Origin: Aporrectodea caliginosa
Lineage: Eukaryota > Annelida > Clitellata > Crassiclitellata > Lumbricidae
Length of the DNA: 64,000 nt
Assembly: GCA_020284085.1 (NCBI GenBank)
Contig: JACEVL010000831.1
Coordinates: 355,001 to 419,000 of the forward strand
Direction of reading: 5' to 3'
The position numbers and the translations under genes were made by a program. The notes beneath the pieces were generated by a model. That model was not told the DNA's origin. It saw only the letters and a program-made list of their open reading frames with translations, and searched no databases. Positions 43,417 to 56,000 of this stretch are shown here, in pieces; position 1 is the first letter of the stretch, and each line of letters begins with the position of its first letter.

Positions 43417-46400
43417 GTTTGTTATAATCTTCACTGTTCCGGCTTCATCTACATTTGGATCTGTTTGTGTGTAAATTTAGATTCGCCCAATGAAATGTTT
43501 ATTTGGAAATGAATGACTCCTGTGAGTTGAATACGAACATTAGACTTCTAATGAAATCAAAATCGTTGTTTAGCCTAAGTGGGAATCTACTGTTCAAAAT
43601 TATGGTTCAACAGTATTGTGAGAGATTTTCTGTGAGATGTATTTAAGTGAAATTTTGAGATTAAATTATGAGTGTTATGAGAAATTGTGAGTTTAAATTA
43701 TATAGTGAAATTATGAGTGTTATGAGAAATTATGAATGTATAATAATTATAGAGTGAAATTGTTACTGTTAAATATCTTATTGTCCAACACAAACTTAGT
43801 TTGGATAATTATCAATCATGCAGCTTTTGCTGCAGGGTACAATCAATGCATATAAGATGATGGCAGACTGGGTGTATGCTCATTGACATGGTGTGCTGGT
43901 GGTTCATGCCTTCTGTGAGAGCAGCTCTGTTTTATGATCAACGCAAAATGCATGTGATCATTGTCCTCATCGTCATATTAACATTGTTTTCCTAATTGCT
44001 GATGTTGCTCATTGATTGTAGAAGACTTGTTCACCATTCACTCGGTTGACCAGTGCTATGGGAAGCAGATCTCTGCCGTCTGTGAGAACGGTCAGCTGCT
44101 ACGAGTCATCACGGCCACCTACCGCCAGACGGCCGATTGCAGCTCTAGTTCGTACTTTGAGTCACACAACAATTGTTCGAGGGAAGCGCCAAGTGATGCA
44201 CCGTGTACTGGGAATGGCACCTGCCACTTCCTGTCTCCGTGGATCTATCTGTCGAGTCAGTGTGGATACAGCAACAACTTCATCGTGAAGTACCAGTGCA
44301 TTCCAGGTCCAGATTCATCTCTGTCATAATGCTTGTTTAATGTGCTGTACTATTGAACCCTAGGCAGGGAGTTCAAATCCCCACCAGGATATTTGGTTAA
44401 CCTAACTGAATGTATGTAAACCAGTGGCTCCCAATCTCTTTTGGCTACAGAACCCTTTTGATTTGGCTTTTTTTCTACAGAACCCCGACCTAAACAAAAC
44501 ATTCTGGTACAATGTTTTTAAACAGTTATTGGGTTGTGTAAAGTTCTAATTGATAAAAATGAGATTAGAAATGAATGTTTTAGACTAAATTTTTCCATGG
44601 AACCTTTGTCTTCACCTTGGAGTCTGATTTATAATTTAACAACACATTCAAACAACAATTGTCCAATTGCTGCACAGAACCCTTGTCTTCCCCTAGCTGT
44701 GAGGGAGTAATTAACTAATTATGTAAAATCTGGTTTTACATTACATTACATTAATTTGTTTTGCTTGTGCAGTCCTTTATCCCATTTCTTATATTTTAAT
44801 CTTAAACTTTTTCGTCTGCAGCTTCTCTCTTACGTTGTTTTCCTTCCTCCTGGTTTCAGATATGCAATTAGAAACTGGTGTTTTCTTGTTTCTCTACAGA
44901 GCATTACCAAACGCCAATCTGCAGTCGTGTGACACTGACGGATATACATGGTTTTCTTACATCGCCCGGATATCCCTGGAGTTATCCACCATTGACCGAA
45001 TGCACGGTCACTGTGGTTGCGCTCCCTGGTGGCCGGATTCGGATTCAGTTGATTGACCTCCAGCTGAGCCACTACAGAAGCGCCGACAGTGGTGATGTGA
45101 TATGTACCGACAGGTTGTTAACAGATGTTTTTCTTGTCTATCTATTGCCACTGTTGATAGATTTAATCTGATTGGCAGAAATCGACTTTTGTGTATCTTG
45201 CTGTGCAAAAGAAGTTGCTAGAATAAATTTGATTTGCAGAAAACCGTTGTGTGTAAGAGATTTGGAAATTCAGAAGAATGGGAGTTGGGATCATCCATAA
45301 AGCACGTCCTCACGATGTGAATTACTTTGTACTCCTTGTAACCTCTTGTCTGCCTTTGTCCACGATATTACCATCCTGAATTCCCTTTGCAGACGTCCAT
45401 GCTCAAGCAGAGTACAAATTGATACTGTTCCATCCAGCAAAAGAGACTGCAGTAGATCCAACACAGTAGGCCTATATAAACTGTCTGACTGAAGTTGGTA
45501 TTTAATTAAGACGCTGGCAGTAATGAAATAACTGCCGAATTAAATATGTATGTCAGCATTGGGCAAACGCCCCTCCCCTTGTTGTCATTTGTGTGATCCC
45601 ACCCCCTATCTCTGCAGACAGCCTTGATTGTTGACCCCCTTCTGAGGGAATTCTCCATTGTTGACAATTTCTTTGTGAACTTTGTTATCGTCTTTACATT
45701 ATGCATATCATGCATGAAATAGCAATCACAGTAACGTATATTTATCATCCATTTCATACTTCTTCCTGCTACGACACAATTGCTGTTTCTATAAATAAGT
45801 ATTGTGACTTTTGTGTTCAGGTTGTGGATGACAGATGGTTTCAATCAGTCAGAGTATTTATGCACCGGTCACAAGAGTGAGCAAGTGTTCACGAGTGTTG
45901 CCAACCAACTGACAATTCACTTTACGAGCGGACATCAGATATCAAAGCCTGCCAAAGGCTTCTGGCTGTACTATGAAAGTAAGCAGCCCACACCTCTATG
46001 TATCATGAAGTCATCATAAGTACATCAATTCTGTAGCATATGAAAGCAACAAATTGCTGAGAGTAGTTTTTTAAACATATATCTAAACTTCGTCTGTCCA
46101 ACCAATGTCCCATGCAGCCACCCATCTATCCATCCTTACATACATATAGAAATTTCACATGCCTATATACAAAGAAATACATATAATTATAGACATTAAT
46201 ACATTCATGCAGGCAAGCATGCATAATTAACAGTCATTACAGGTTTTTGGTTTAGTTTCGTTTGGTTACAGGTGGTTTATATGCTTAGTAAGATGTGGTA
46301 AGGCAAGCCCTCATCATCAACTTATGTCTTTCGTTGATAGCCATTCCGGACAAGAATGTCAAGTTGCAGACAATTTTACCAGCAGCAACAGCATCAACAC

Positions 46401-49171
46401 CAGCACCACTTGAAACTTATCTGACACCTTCACCAGTGCAGGGTGAATTTGTGCGCCTGTTTTCTCCACCAACGAGTGTGGAGCTGGAGAAAACTCACCA
46501 CAGAGAAGAAATGTCAAATGACATTGGAATGCTGACTTCGGCTGACGAGTCACGTGACCAAGCTGCAGATGCCTCTCCCCTTGGATTTGCCTACAGCAGG
46601 GACACGATCGAGTTTGGGAGAAATGTTCAGAACGGCGCAGAGGATGTGGAAACGGTGGATGACTATCCTCGGGTCTTTCCCAACAGTCTCATCCACTTGC
46701 GAAATGCGGAGATACATCCAGATCTCATCGTGGAAATGATTCCATTGAGAGGAAATCTGCGAGTGGAATCACGGATTGTCTCCTCCTGGACAACGACAAC
46801 AACCAGTCCAGTTGCTGCTGCTGCGGAGGAATTAGGACTTCAAAGACCTGAGCATCATCATCATCAGCCACTGAAGATAGGAGTTGTCGAATTCAGTGAG
46901 CTGCTTTGCATTTTCTTTACAGCTCTCTTTTCACTTCAGTTAACTTTAGGATGAATTCATTTCATATTTATTTATGTGCATGATGGTGTAGTGGCGAGTG
47001 TGCAGGACCATCAACAGAGAGGTCGGGGTTCAAATTGCCAGGGCAGAAAGACGATTCAAGACTTCTGTTACACATGCACCCCAATAAACTCAGCCATAAA
47101 CCTAGTACACTCACCTTACAGCATCAGTGTAAGATGAGATGGCAGTGGCAAGGAAAAGGACTGGCCACCTACTGCTATATGCCGAGGCAAAGAAAATGAA
47201 GTCGCTAACTCTTCATACCCATGGCTGCCTTTTTGGGATAAGACTTCATAACACATAGAGGTGTGGACTGTTTACTTTCATAGTATAGCTTAAGGGAAGC
47301 CAACATGCTTTGTTCCAGTATCAACAAATATTTCATTTACGTGTTTTCTCTCTTTGAACTGATGAGAATAAGTTGAATATGAGGCCTGGAATAAAGCAAG
47401 AATTTTTCCGACTGTTAACAGGTGTCATGGCTGGCGTTGGTTCCTGTGCTGTCGTTATTGTAGTGAGTGTAGTCGTTGGCCTATTCTTCTATCTAAGGTA
47501 CGTGCTAACCTTCATTCAGCATGCCAAGAAAAGTATGGTATATGTTTTGCGTTAATGTTTCTGGAGGTCACCAATGCGTCAAAAAGACATTACATGTTCA
47601 TAGGACATGAATAGATAATATATATAAATTGCATGGCTACATTATGTTAAGTAGATTTAAATAGATTGATACGTGTGATGCCAGACTCATACATGTCTGC
47701 TTTTCTATCCTCTGGATGACCAGGTTCACAACAGTACTTAAAAGATGGTCTTCTAGACATCTGCTGTTGTATATGAACATAAGTGCTTAATGTTAAATGC
47801 ATTTAAGTTTTGGTTGGCATATGACCAAGATGCTCATGTTTTGGGAATTAAAGGTTGTACCAGCCAAACTATGTTAAGTCGATATTCATAGGAGTTTACT
47901 AGTTTGCTAAGTAAATATGAATCCAATGTTTATAGTTTACCTGCTTGCCAACTGTAAGTCACCTGATAGTGTTGTTATTTATCTTGGTCTTTGCATAAGT
48001 CGATCATGACCACTGGCAAACATTCAAGTGCACTTAGGATATTATGTTGATTGCTGGCAGCCTGGCACGGGAAGCATTTAACCCTTTCAACCCGAGAAAC
48101 CGGGTTGAAAGGTAAATAAACCAAAGGTGAAAATTTTTTATGGGTCTGTCAGATGCCATCGAAACCTTTCCTGTTGATGTTTTCATTAGTCATATGAAGT
48201 ATCAATGTTTTCATGAGTGAAGTGTTGCTACTATTCATGTAAATGCCCAGTTGTAATATATTTATAGCAGGGAGCTAATAGTAACATACTGAGATAAACA
48301 ATGAAGTGGAATTTTCAATGTCAGATCACATGTATCAGTGCAAATGATTTTAAAAAACTTGTACTGCAAGAGTTTTTTAAATAAGTGTACAGCATTGTGT
48401 TAAAACCGTTGCAGAAAACGCCGAAAGATGGTTTATGGTGAGAAAATTGCACCCAAGAAGAATTACCGGAATGTGATATTTGCGTTCGGAAATGACGAAA
48501 CGCCATGCTCAACACCAGAAATGGAATTTTCAAACCAGACGTTTGATGGCAGTAGTTCAGTGACTCCATATAGTTGGTCTTGGAATGGCCGCAACACAAA
48601 CTCGCGCAACGGTCTTGTTCCAATCGACGAAAAGATGGAGGATCTGTATGCCGAGGTCAAGCAATGTGGCCTCAAAGCAGATCCAGCCCGAATACAGGCA
48701 AATGCAGAGGCCATCAAAGCACGATCAAGGTCTAAGAGCGTGGACTATACGCTGCGGAAGAAGCTACCACCAGGATCTGAGAGAAACACGAAGTTGGCCT
48801 TGCCGTCTGGAAGCAGCCAGATTCAGAGCCTCAACATCGAGCTTCTCGGTTGTCGGACTCGCAGTCCATGGAGTTCTCGATCACTCGGTGTTGGATCAGT
48901 CACCTTCAGACGAGATCTGCCTTCTCGTGACATCTACGGAAGATTCGGAGAGGAGTTTGGGAAAGGTCGATCGCTAGCTAATCCTCGAGGAATGCACTGG
49001 GCAAGTGCACGATGGGAACGACCAGGATCCACACTGATGCCCACGATTTGTGCCCAAGATCCGAGATTATTCTACATCCATTGTTCAACGGTGCCAAAGC
49101 TGACTGCGAGTCCGATCGTTGACATGCCGTATGAAGCCAATCTTCTGGAGCATGAGGATGTCACTCTCTGA
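43329..49171 (+). CDS. SUEL-lectin/CUB single-pass membrane receptor
   Basis: Seven coding exons with matching phases give a continuous 710-residue frame: 43329-43416, 44022-44306, 44900-45113, 45821-45978, 46341-46895, 47422-47497, 48415-49171. Order: signal peptide (residues 1-29); SUEL-like lectin domain with eight Cys (about 33-124), beginning QCYGKQISAVCENGQLLRVI; CUB domain with four Cys (about 131-248, FLTSPGYPWSYPP through GFWLYYE); Ser/Thr/Pro and acidic stalk (about 249-433); membrane helix MAGVGSCAVVIVVSVVVGLF (about 436-459) followed by a KRRK stop-transfer; cytoplasmic tail of about 250 residues with no known domain. SUEL domains bind galactose or rhamnose; CUB domains mediate protein contacts. 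The combination suggests a cell-surface recognition receptor; that role is inferred and no vertebrate orthologue is recognised. Confidence 0.85.
44022..44306 (+). CDS. SUEL-CUB exon 2, lectin-like domain
   Basis: Acceptor GATTGTAG at 44021, donor TTCCAG|GTCCAG at 44307. One exon encodes the whole domain; the eight cysteines and the A-x-Y-x-R/Q-x-x-x-C pattern fit the SUEL-type lectin fold. The glycine of the usual A-x-Y-G-R motif is replaced (ATYRQT), so sugar binding is uncertain. Confidence 0.75.
44422..44700 (+). mobile_element. hAT-like MITE fragment
   Basis: CAGTGGCTCCCAATCTCTTT and repeated CAGAACCCTTTTG words resemble the CAGTGGTTCCCAA ends and GGAACCCC runs of hAT/Charlie-type MITEs. 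The second end is not seen. It lies in the intron between the lectin and CUB exons. Confidence 0.5.
44900..45113 (+). CDS. SUEL-CUB exon 3, CUB first half
   Basis: Acceptor TTTCTCTACAG at 44899, donor GACAG|GTTGTT at 45114. Contains FLTSPGYPWSYPPLTECTVT and the first three CUB cysteines. Confidence 0.9.
45821..45978 (+). CDS. SUEL-CUB exon 4, CUB second half
   Basis: Acceptor TTTGTGTTCAG at 45820, donor GAAA|GTAAGC at 45979. Contains the fourth CUB cysteine, NQLTIHFTSGH and the closing GFWLYYE. Confidence 0.9.
46341..46895 (+). CDS. SUEL-CUB exon 5, extracellular stalk
   Basis: Acceptor TCGTTGATAG at 46340, donor ATTCA|GTGAGC at 46896. 185 residues rich in Thr, Pro and acidic residues with a His run before the end, consistent with a glycosylated stalk. 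Reading through the donor would give a 219-residue frame with a hydrophobic end (LLCIFFTALFSLQLTLG), which could be an alternative GPI- or membrane-anchored tail. Confidence 0.8.
46975..47270 (+). mobile_element. tRNA-like SINE in receptor intron
   Basis: A-box-like TGGTGTAGTGGCGAGTG and B-box-like GGGGTTCAAATTGCC (47026-47040). The body AAAATGAAGTCGCTAACTCT then TCATACCCATGGCTGCC matches the minus-strand element at 58435-58712 (AAAGTGAAGTTACTAACACT then TCATTGCCATGGCTGTCC). Same family, opposite strands. Confidence 0.75.
47422..47497 (+). CDS. SUEL-CUB exon 6, transmembrane helix
   Basis: Acceptor CTGTTAACAG at 47421, donor CTAAG|GTACGT at 47498. Encodes GVGSCAVVIVVSVVVGLFFY, an uncharged helix of about 22 residues. 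Confidence 0.9.
48083..48112. repeat. 12-bp intronic hairpin
   Basis: CCTTTCAACCCG at 48083-48094 pairs with CGGGTTGAAAGG at 48101-48112 with a 6-base loop. Confidence 0.9.
48415..49171 (+). CDS. SUEL-CUB exon 7, cytoplasmic tail and stop
   Basis: Acceptor CCGTTGCAG at 48414, phase 2 in. Begins KRRKMVYGEKIAP and ends at TGA 49169-49171. The tail holds several short Arg/Ser segments (KARSRSKSVDYTLRKKL, GCRTRSPWSSRSLGVGS) that could be kinase or 14-3-3 sites, and no catalytic domain. Confidence 0.85.
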
Positions 49172-50020
49172 GATTGAAACTAATTGATGATGTTCAGAAT
49201 TAACATCTGTCAATTTTTAATTTTTTTATAACATTCAGAAGCAACATTTCTATCGAAGATGGTGGTCACTAGTTCTAGTTACAATTTATTTGTTTTAAAA
49301 TATTGCAGTAAAAAACAAATTTCATTATGTCCATCTAGTATCCTATAATGCGTCTTATGAAGCAGTTACCTCTACAAATATATAGTCCGCGCTCATTTTA
49401 GCCAATCACAACGCTGGCCAATGACAATGCATCGGAAAAGGGGATTCCCCGATTCGAAAAGTTGAGTCCCCCGATTCTATAAGCTAGCCTTTTTGGGGAG
49501 CTGAAATTTTGATAGAATGAAGTGTGTGCGAGGGCGAGTCTATCTGCCAAGTTTCACGACGATTGAATGATTGTAAGTGATCGAACTAGTCGTCGCAAGA
49601 TTTGACTTTTTAGCCTGTGGCTCAATCAAGCAAGATTCCTGCAAGTTAAACTAGATGGATAAAAATATTGCAGTATTTCAATGTGTCAGTAGCTGAGTTT
49701 AGCATACCATTCTGTTCTCTGAAAGCTACCTATGTAGAATAGTAATTAAGCATTTACACAAAGCCGGTGGAATAAGAACAGCTATTCTCTTTTACAAAGG
49801 ATGGTGAAACCAGTTAACTTAGACAAATCTTAAATGTGCAGCAGAGTTTCTCTTCGACCTCGTGGAATTTGTTTCTGCAGCCTCCTCACCATCACACAAG
49901 ATGCTGGAGCTCATATCAACAAACAATTCTGTATTTATATCGATTAATTGCATACATTAGAACTTGTGCTAGTTTTGCCGAGATACATGTATCTGCATGA
50001 AATAAAACCAAATGTTTCAA
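49172..50020 (+). other. 3' UTR of the SUEL-CUB gene
   Basis: AATAAA at 50001-50006 is a reasonable poly(A) signal. The stretch has no other recognisable feature. Confidence 0.5.
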
Positions 50021-52930
50021 AACTGAACATTTGTTTACATGAACTATAAAAATACACATGCTGTTGGCAAATTACCACAGCAAAGCATCTGCCATTCCAC
50101 ACTGATTGTCTTTGCCTGTGGCATTTCTCAAGTCAGTCCTGGGACCTGTTTTTTCCTCTTTTATACCGACAACATCTTAGCCACAAAATCCAAGCATGGT
50201 CTGCTTTATTTTGGATCAGTGCAAGCAAAATTAATTGAGTGGAATACTGTTTTTGTCAGTCTGTGGGAAGCAGTGAACACAAGCAAGTACCGTAAGCCAA
50301 GTGAAATATAACATATGTACCCTGTGAATTGTGAAACAGACTTTGATCTGGATTTTGAACTTCGGTACAGAGACAATGTAGTGACTGCAATGCAGAAGTG
50401 ACATTTTCATGTCTAGCAGTTTTCACTATTGCATTGGACAGGGATGCCTGAAACTTTCATAACTTCTTTGTGACACCAATGAGAGGTGATATATAGTAGT
50501 TACCTTGCTTGAAAATCAAGGTGTTATCAAGTGATACCACAACAGGTCAAGACAAGTTTTGATCCTTTTATGCCACCAACCACATTTTGAAGTGGCAACG
50601 GAGCATGTCACTTGGCCAAATACACAGAGGTGACCTCTGTTCAAGAGGAAGATGGACAAGTCTTGACACCAAAATAAATAATCTTTGTTTATTGCTTCAA
50701 TCCTTCAGCATAGAACAAAACCAACTCTGTAAAGCACCCTCAAAGTTTGCTACATGTACTTACAATGTCACATGACCGTTGGTCCTACATCAGTGTTGAC
50801 AGGCAACCAGTCTTTCCAACCCAAAACAGCACAAGAATTTGTGGTATTTAAACTATGAGCATTAAAACGCTTTATGTTCAATATATGATGAAGAGCCGAA
50901 CATCCTCAGACTGATAAGAGGGCTTGGAAATGGAAACCCAACCAGACCAGTACAAAGAGAATTCACTTTATCACTTGCAACATTTTATTCTCTGAATCTC
51001 AAACAAAAGCAGTGTCATACGAAACCTAATTCAATTTACCAGAGCCAAACAACATACATGTACATAACAGGATTTCTTCTGTAAAGATGATCATCAGTTA
51101 CTTCTACCAGATAGACAATATTATTCTTGTATTTATACATCAGCTAACAAATTTGTAAGAACAATAAAAGATGCACTTAGATGTAGACTCCAGTACTGTC
51201 CATATCAATCAGACCAATGCATCTCTCTGCCTACGTTACACTACTTGACACTTTCGATTACCTTCCTATAAATCAGATTCCGTTGTTGCACACAATACAA
51301 ACCACTGTAATTATCTATTCAGAACTTAAATATTGGCAACAATTTCTCTCAAATTACAGCCAGAGCAGCAGCTACACAATCTACTTTACCATACTGTCAT
51401 TTATTAGCAACAAAATGAAAGGTCACAGAGCAGATTCTTTAGAAAACTGTACGACCAATTATGGACTTGAATCCAATAAACTTCCTTGGCTTAGACACGC
51501 TGCTTAATAACTCCATCCACTTGCCATTGAAGATAGACTTAACATGCAATATTAAATTATGAAGCAACAACACAATGAATTGCTTCCTTTTCTGCATAGC
51601 CAGTTGTACACAAGTACAGAAGCTGAGCATACCTTTGTACTTAAGTAGACGACCTCTTCTATCATGGTGATACTTTCAAGTGTATATTCAACGCTCCCAC
51701 TTATGCCCCATGTAAGTCATAATATTAGTAAGCCATGGGCTAGTTGTATATCAGAATTTTCTTACTGTAGCTAGTTGAAATAAAATACATGTAGATTTTT
51801 CACTTTTGTGTGCGACTTACAAGGTGCTTAACTACTATAGACTTCACTTACATCACTTATGGCAACCAGTGAAAAGCTTCCCTCGAGTAAGTGAATAATG
51901 TCGAGAGTAGCAATGTACCTTCATATTTGGTCAGGTTACGTTTACTGTTTGGTCATTTGAAACTTGGAAATCATAACAAATACTTGCAGACAGGGCCATT
52001 TTAAGCTCATCGTATTATCTGGACAACGTCTTTGTCTTGCTAAGAAACGGACATTTGTTGTCATTTGGCCAAAGAAATGTCTAACCAAAAGACAGCATTA
52101 TTCGCTCCTATCGACATGTCATAGTATGAAGCCTCAGCTCCAACTTCATACACATTACACAGGTAATTACTACTCAATTCCCCCCCCACCCTATCCAAGC
52201 CCACTGTTTCTCCTTTGAGCTGCTTCTTAACATCTCAACCCATCAGGGCAAGGAAATGTGTGTATTATACCGGGTACTCAAAATTTTATGCAATTTGTTA
52301 ACAGTGCCTGCTCAAATAAATTCACATTAAGATTCTACTATTGAATCAGAGAGCTGCTTAATAGTTTCATCAGAAATTTAATTTCCTGTCTGGCTAGTAC
52401 TGTGCAGAAACACGCTGTGGTCCTAACAACTTTGTACGCATGGCCAGAACATGTTCTAAATAGAGGCCACAATCGGAATCACAAAACAATCGAATCAAGA
52501 ACCAGATCATTAGCAGTACCTTCATTAAAAGTAGCACCTGTATGATGCTACCTGCAGAAGAAACCGCTACATTTGTTTTCTCAGTGTTTAAAACTGAAAG
52601 GACACAGACTCAGATTTACCATTTCCAAGGCTCGTAAAGCACCACGTCAATATCCTCTTGCGATTATACAACAATAAACCGAGTTCACGCAGTCTAACGT
52701 CTCCACGGTACTGCTCATTCCATTTGTTGAAACTGCTACCAGCACAGCACGTAACAAACAATCGGGATTGTCTGGACACTAGCACCAAGGTCCAAAATCG
52801 TTCAGTTTCTTCCGTTGTGTGGTTTGTTTCGCCCCAAAAGGCGCATTGTTACTGCTAACACTTCTGCGTTTAATACTGGCAGTTCCAACAGAATTCGATC
52901 CACTTTAGAGAAGTCTAAACAGAATAGTTT
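50021..52930. other. intergenic DNA between convergent genes
   Basis: Open frames of 60-96 codons have no domain character. No mobile-element ends are recognised. The word TACATGTA recurs (about 50754, 51058, 51788). Confidence 0.5.
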
Positions 52931-53064
52931 CCAATTTTTTTCGTAAGGTAATCAAGTTTATTGTTAGCACTTATAACAGGACCGCTAACTCCTAAAATGG
53001 TCTGTACACAGTGCCGCAGAACACAGGATTCTGTTCACGGGTCATCCAGTCCAGTGTAATGCCA

Positions 53065-53078
53065 TTAGCTGTCAACTT
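53065..53078 (-). CDS. CTCF: CTCF putative terminal exon
   Basis: Acceptor TTTTTTGTTTTTGAACAG on the minus strand ends at 53079. The phase-1 junction from 53754 yields EVDS and TAA. If the preceding donor differs, the longer frame down to about 52992 would be used instead. Confidence 0.45.
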
Positions 53079-56000
53079 CTGTTCAAAAACAAAAAATACA
53101 TGATTAGTATTCGAGGAAAAGAATGCATAATGAAAAACTAACTGGCCATTTATGTAGAACCTATCTAGCATGCTGACGCTGCCCAACATTTTCGTTGTGC
53201 AATGTATATACTCTGAAACAACCACGAATTCAAACTGTCATCAAAGTTGTAGCAAAATAATGTGCTGAACCCAATGGTGACAGAATTTTAACAATATTTA
53301 AAAATTTATTTGACATTTGAAGTTACTTTAAATAACAACTGAAGTTGAACATTTTCATGCTTTTAGGCTCTTAACCCACAAAGCTGATGGGAAAGGGGAT
53401 AGTATACCAAAATCTAGCTACTTACATGTAGCTAAATGTGATTTATATAGTTATCACTTCTAACAAAGATAGTAGCTGACTGAAATGGCATTGGAAACCA
53501 TCCATTCTCACATCAGTGGAACACTAAGGCACAGTTGTGAAAGGGTCAATCTATTATCAACAATGTCATCAAACACTGTCAAACTACTGAAGTCACTGTC
53601 AGCTACTACCATCGCTGATACCAAAGAACACTTCAATTAACAATCTCTTTTATTTGGACCATATGATAACCACGAAAAATTTCAAGTGAATCAGTTTTTG
53701 CAGCCTGGCACTGGTGTCATATGTAAGCAATAAGTCTTAGTTAATAATCATACCAAATTCCAGAGTGGGTGGAGAGGATTCTCTCTTTATTCGTTTTGAT
53801 GAATTTACGCCTGGAGAACCATCAGCCGGCCGTTTCCTACTGAAAACAGAAAAACTGAAAATAAATATCAACGATGCCTTAAATGCCACATCTCCTTGGA
53901 AATATTAACATATTATAACACAGGCTCAGGTTCAGGATGATACGTGTGCTATCACATGCTTTCAATTGCCTTGCCTCGTGTTTGGAGTCATCTACCACAA
54001 AGGTCCAACTTCCTAAGTTGCTATCACCATTTAAATCATGGGTCAAGATCCACTATTGTACTCGAATCTTTGCCTGGATCCATCTTGACTCATGGAAAAA
54101 TCTCATTTGAGCCTGAGCAGCCTGACTTTATGCACATTACAAGTGTTTTACATATTTTAAACATAAATAAAATAACTTTAGTCAAGGTTAAATGGTAACG
54201 GTTAGACACTTATTTACATGCCTTTATAAATATATCCTCAGCAGCACGATCCCAACCAAGTAATTGTAATTACGACCATTTATATAGCGTCGTTGGTAGC
54301 AAGCTACTTCTAGGACGCTTGGAGACAAGACAGTCAAATTCACTGGCCCCAGAGCAAGACCACATTGTACCACTGATGGCTGGGGATGGGCACCATGTGG
54401 GCCCAATGAAAGCAGCTGTCAGAAAAATCGAAAGATCATTCTCACAAAAGTCCAACCACAGAACACCTTTCAAACCTCCCTTACTATGTTGGTACTCATT
54501 TACTGACCCCAAAAGAATTTAACACCGAAAGCACACAACGTTGCTGCCAGTGTAAACTCTACACAATGTCTTGCTCATTTCATTTACTGACATAAGGAAC
54601 ATCTTACCTTATCACCTCCACTTCTCCTGCATCTTCCTCTTCTTCCACGCCCTCAGCATCTCCAGATTCTTCAACTTCTTCTTCTTCCTCTTCTTGTACT
54701 TCTTCCTCTTCGGGCGCTTCCTCCTCTTCTGGTACTTCCTCCTCCTCCTCGGCTGCTTCCTCTTCCTCCTCGGCTGCTTCTTCTTCCTCCTCGACTGCTT
54801 CCTCTTCTTCAGCTGCTTCCTCTTCTTCTGCTACTTCCTCCTCTTCGGGTGCTTCCTCCTCCTCTTCCGCGACTTCCTCCTCCACTTCCTCTGGGACCTC
54901 TTCTTCTTCCTCCTCTTCTTCTTCCTCTTTCACAATCACTTTGCGTGGCCTTCCTCTCGGTCTGGAACCTACTGCGCTGTGTACTTTTGGTGGACGCCCT
55001 CGTCCTCGGCGGGGAGTTGTTGTCGGGACGTAGTCTTCATCAGACTCCTAGCACATGCATCAGTAAAACAAATTAATCGATTTTAATTCACGCCAACATA
55101 AAACAATCCAATTAAGATTCGTTTAGCAGACAAAACAAATGAAAGACAAGCAAATTTCCAAAAAGAATTGAACTTTCTAAATGAAACTATACTTGGTGCC
55201 ATCAAGGTATTACTTTGCAGCCTATCACACAGAAACAACATCTACAGTGCAGACTCATGCATACATGCATGGTCTTTGTGGGTCAACGTCAACATGTTAC
55301 CAGACCATAGGTTATGATAGTCATCCCAAAATGCAGGAGTACGTGATTTAAACAAGTATCCACTACACTGGCAAAAGATGCAATTATAATAAATCTACAT
55401 AATCTTAAGTCTGTTTCGAACATATTGAATATTAATGCTGAATAATTCTGATTCTAATAATTAATATTAAATAATTTAGCAATGCCTATTGCTGCAAATA
55501 TATTAATTTTTGTAGCTGTGAAAACAAATTTGTCACCTAAAAAATACAACAATGCTACTAAAATTATTTAATTGTGGATGTTTGTAACATTGATGAATTT
55601 CATACATCTTGTGTGAGAGCGAGGCCCTTTCGAGACCGTCTCCGCACGCGTTTGCCTAGCATTGGTGTAACTACTTGTTGTTCGTGTCGAGCGTCCGACT
55701 CTATGCCATCGTTGGCCTCATCCTGACCATCCCCGGCACCAACGGCCTCCATCTGCTGCAACAGTCCCTCGGCCAAGCTGCTATCAATCTGTATGTAGAC
55801 TTGCTGACCTTCCTCACCCTGCACCAATTGTAGCTAGAACCAGACAGTACACAGAATTATCAATTTATGTCATGCGATGATGTGTTTATTTCATAACTTT
55901 GTATAGCATCACAATCTAACAACAAGGCATAAATTATGGAGCTAAACAATCATGCACCAAGCACTAGCTCATGTCCCTACACAGTGAACATCACTGGGAA

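Noticed and set aside
54571..55086. 171-codon Phe/Leu-rich membrane-like frame on the + strand.
   Set aside because: Complement of the CTCF Glu-rich tract (GAG/GAA read as CTC/TTC).
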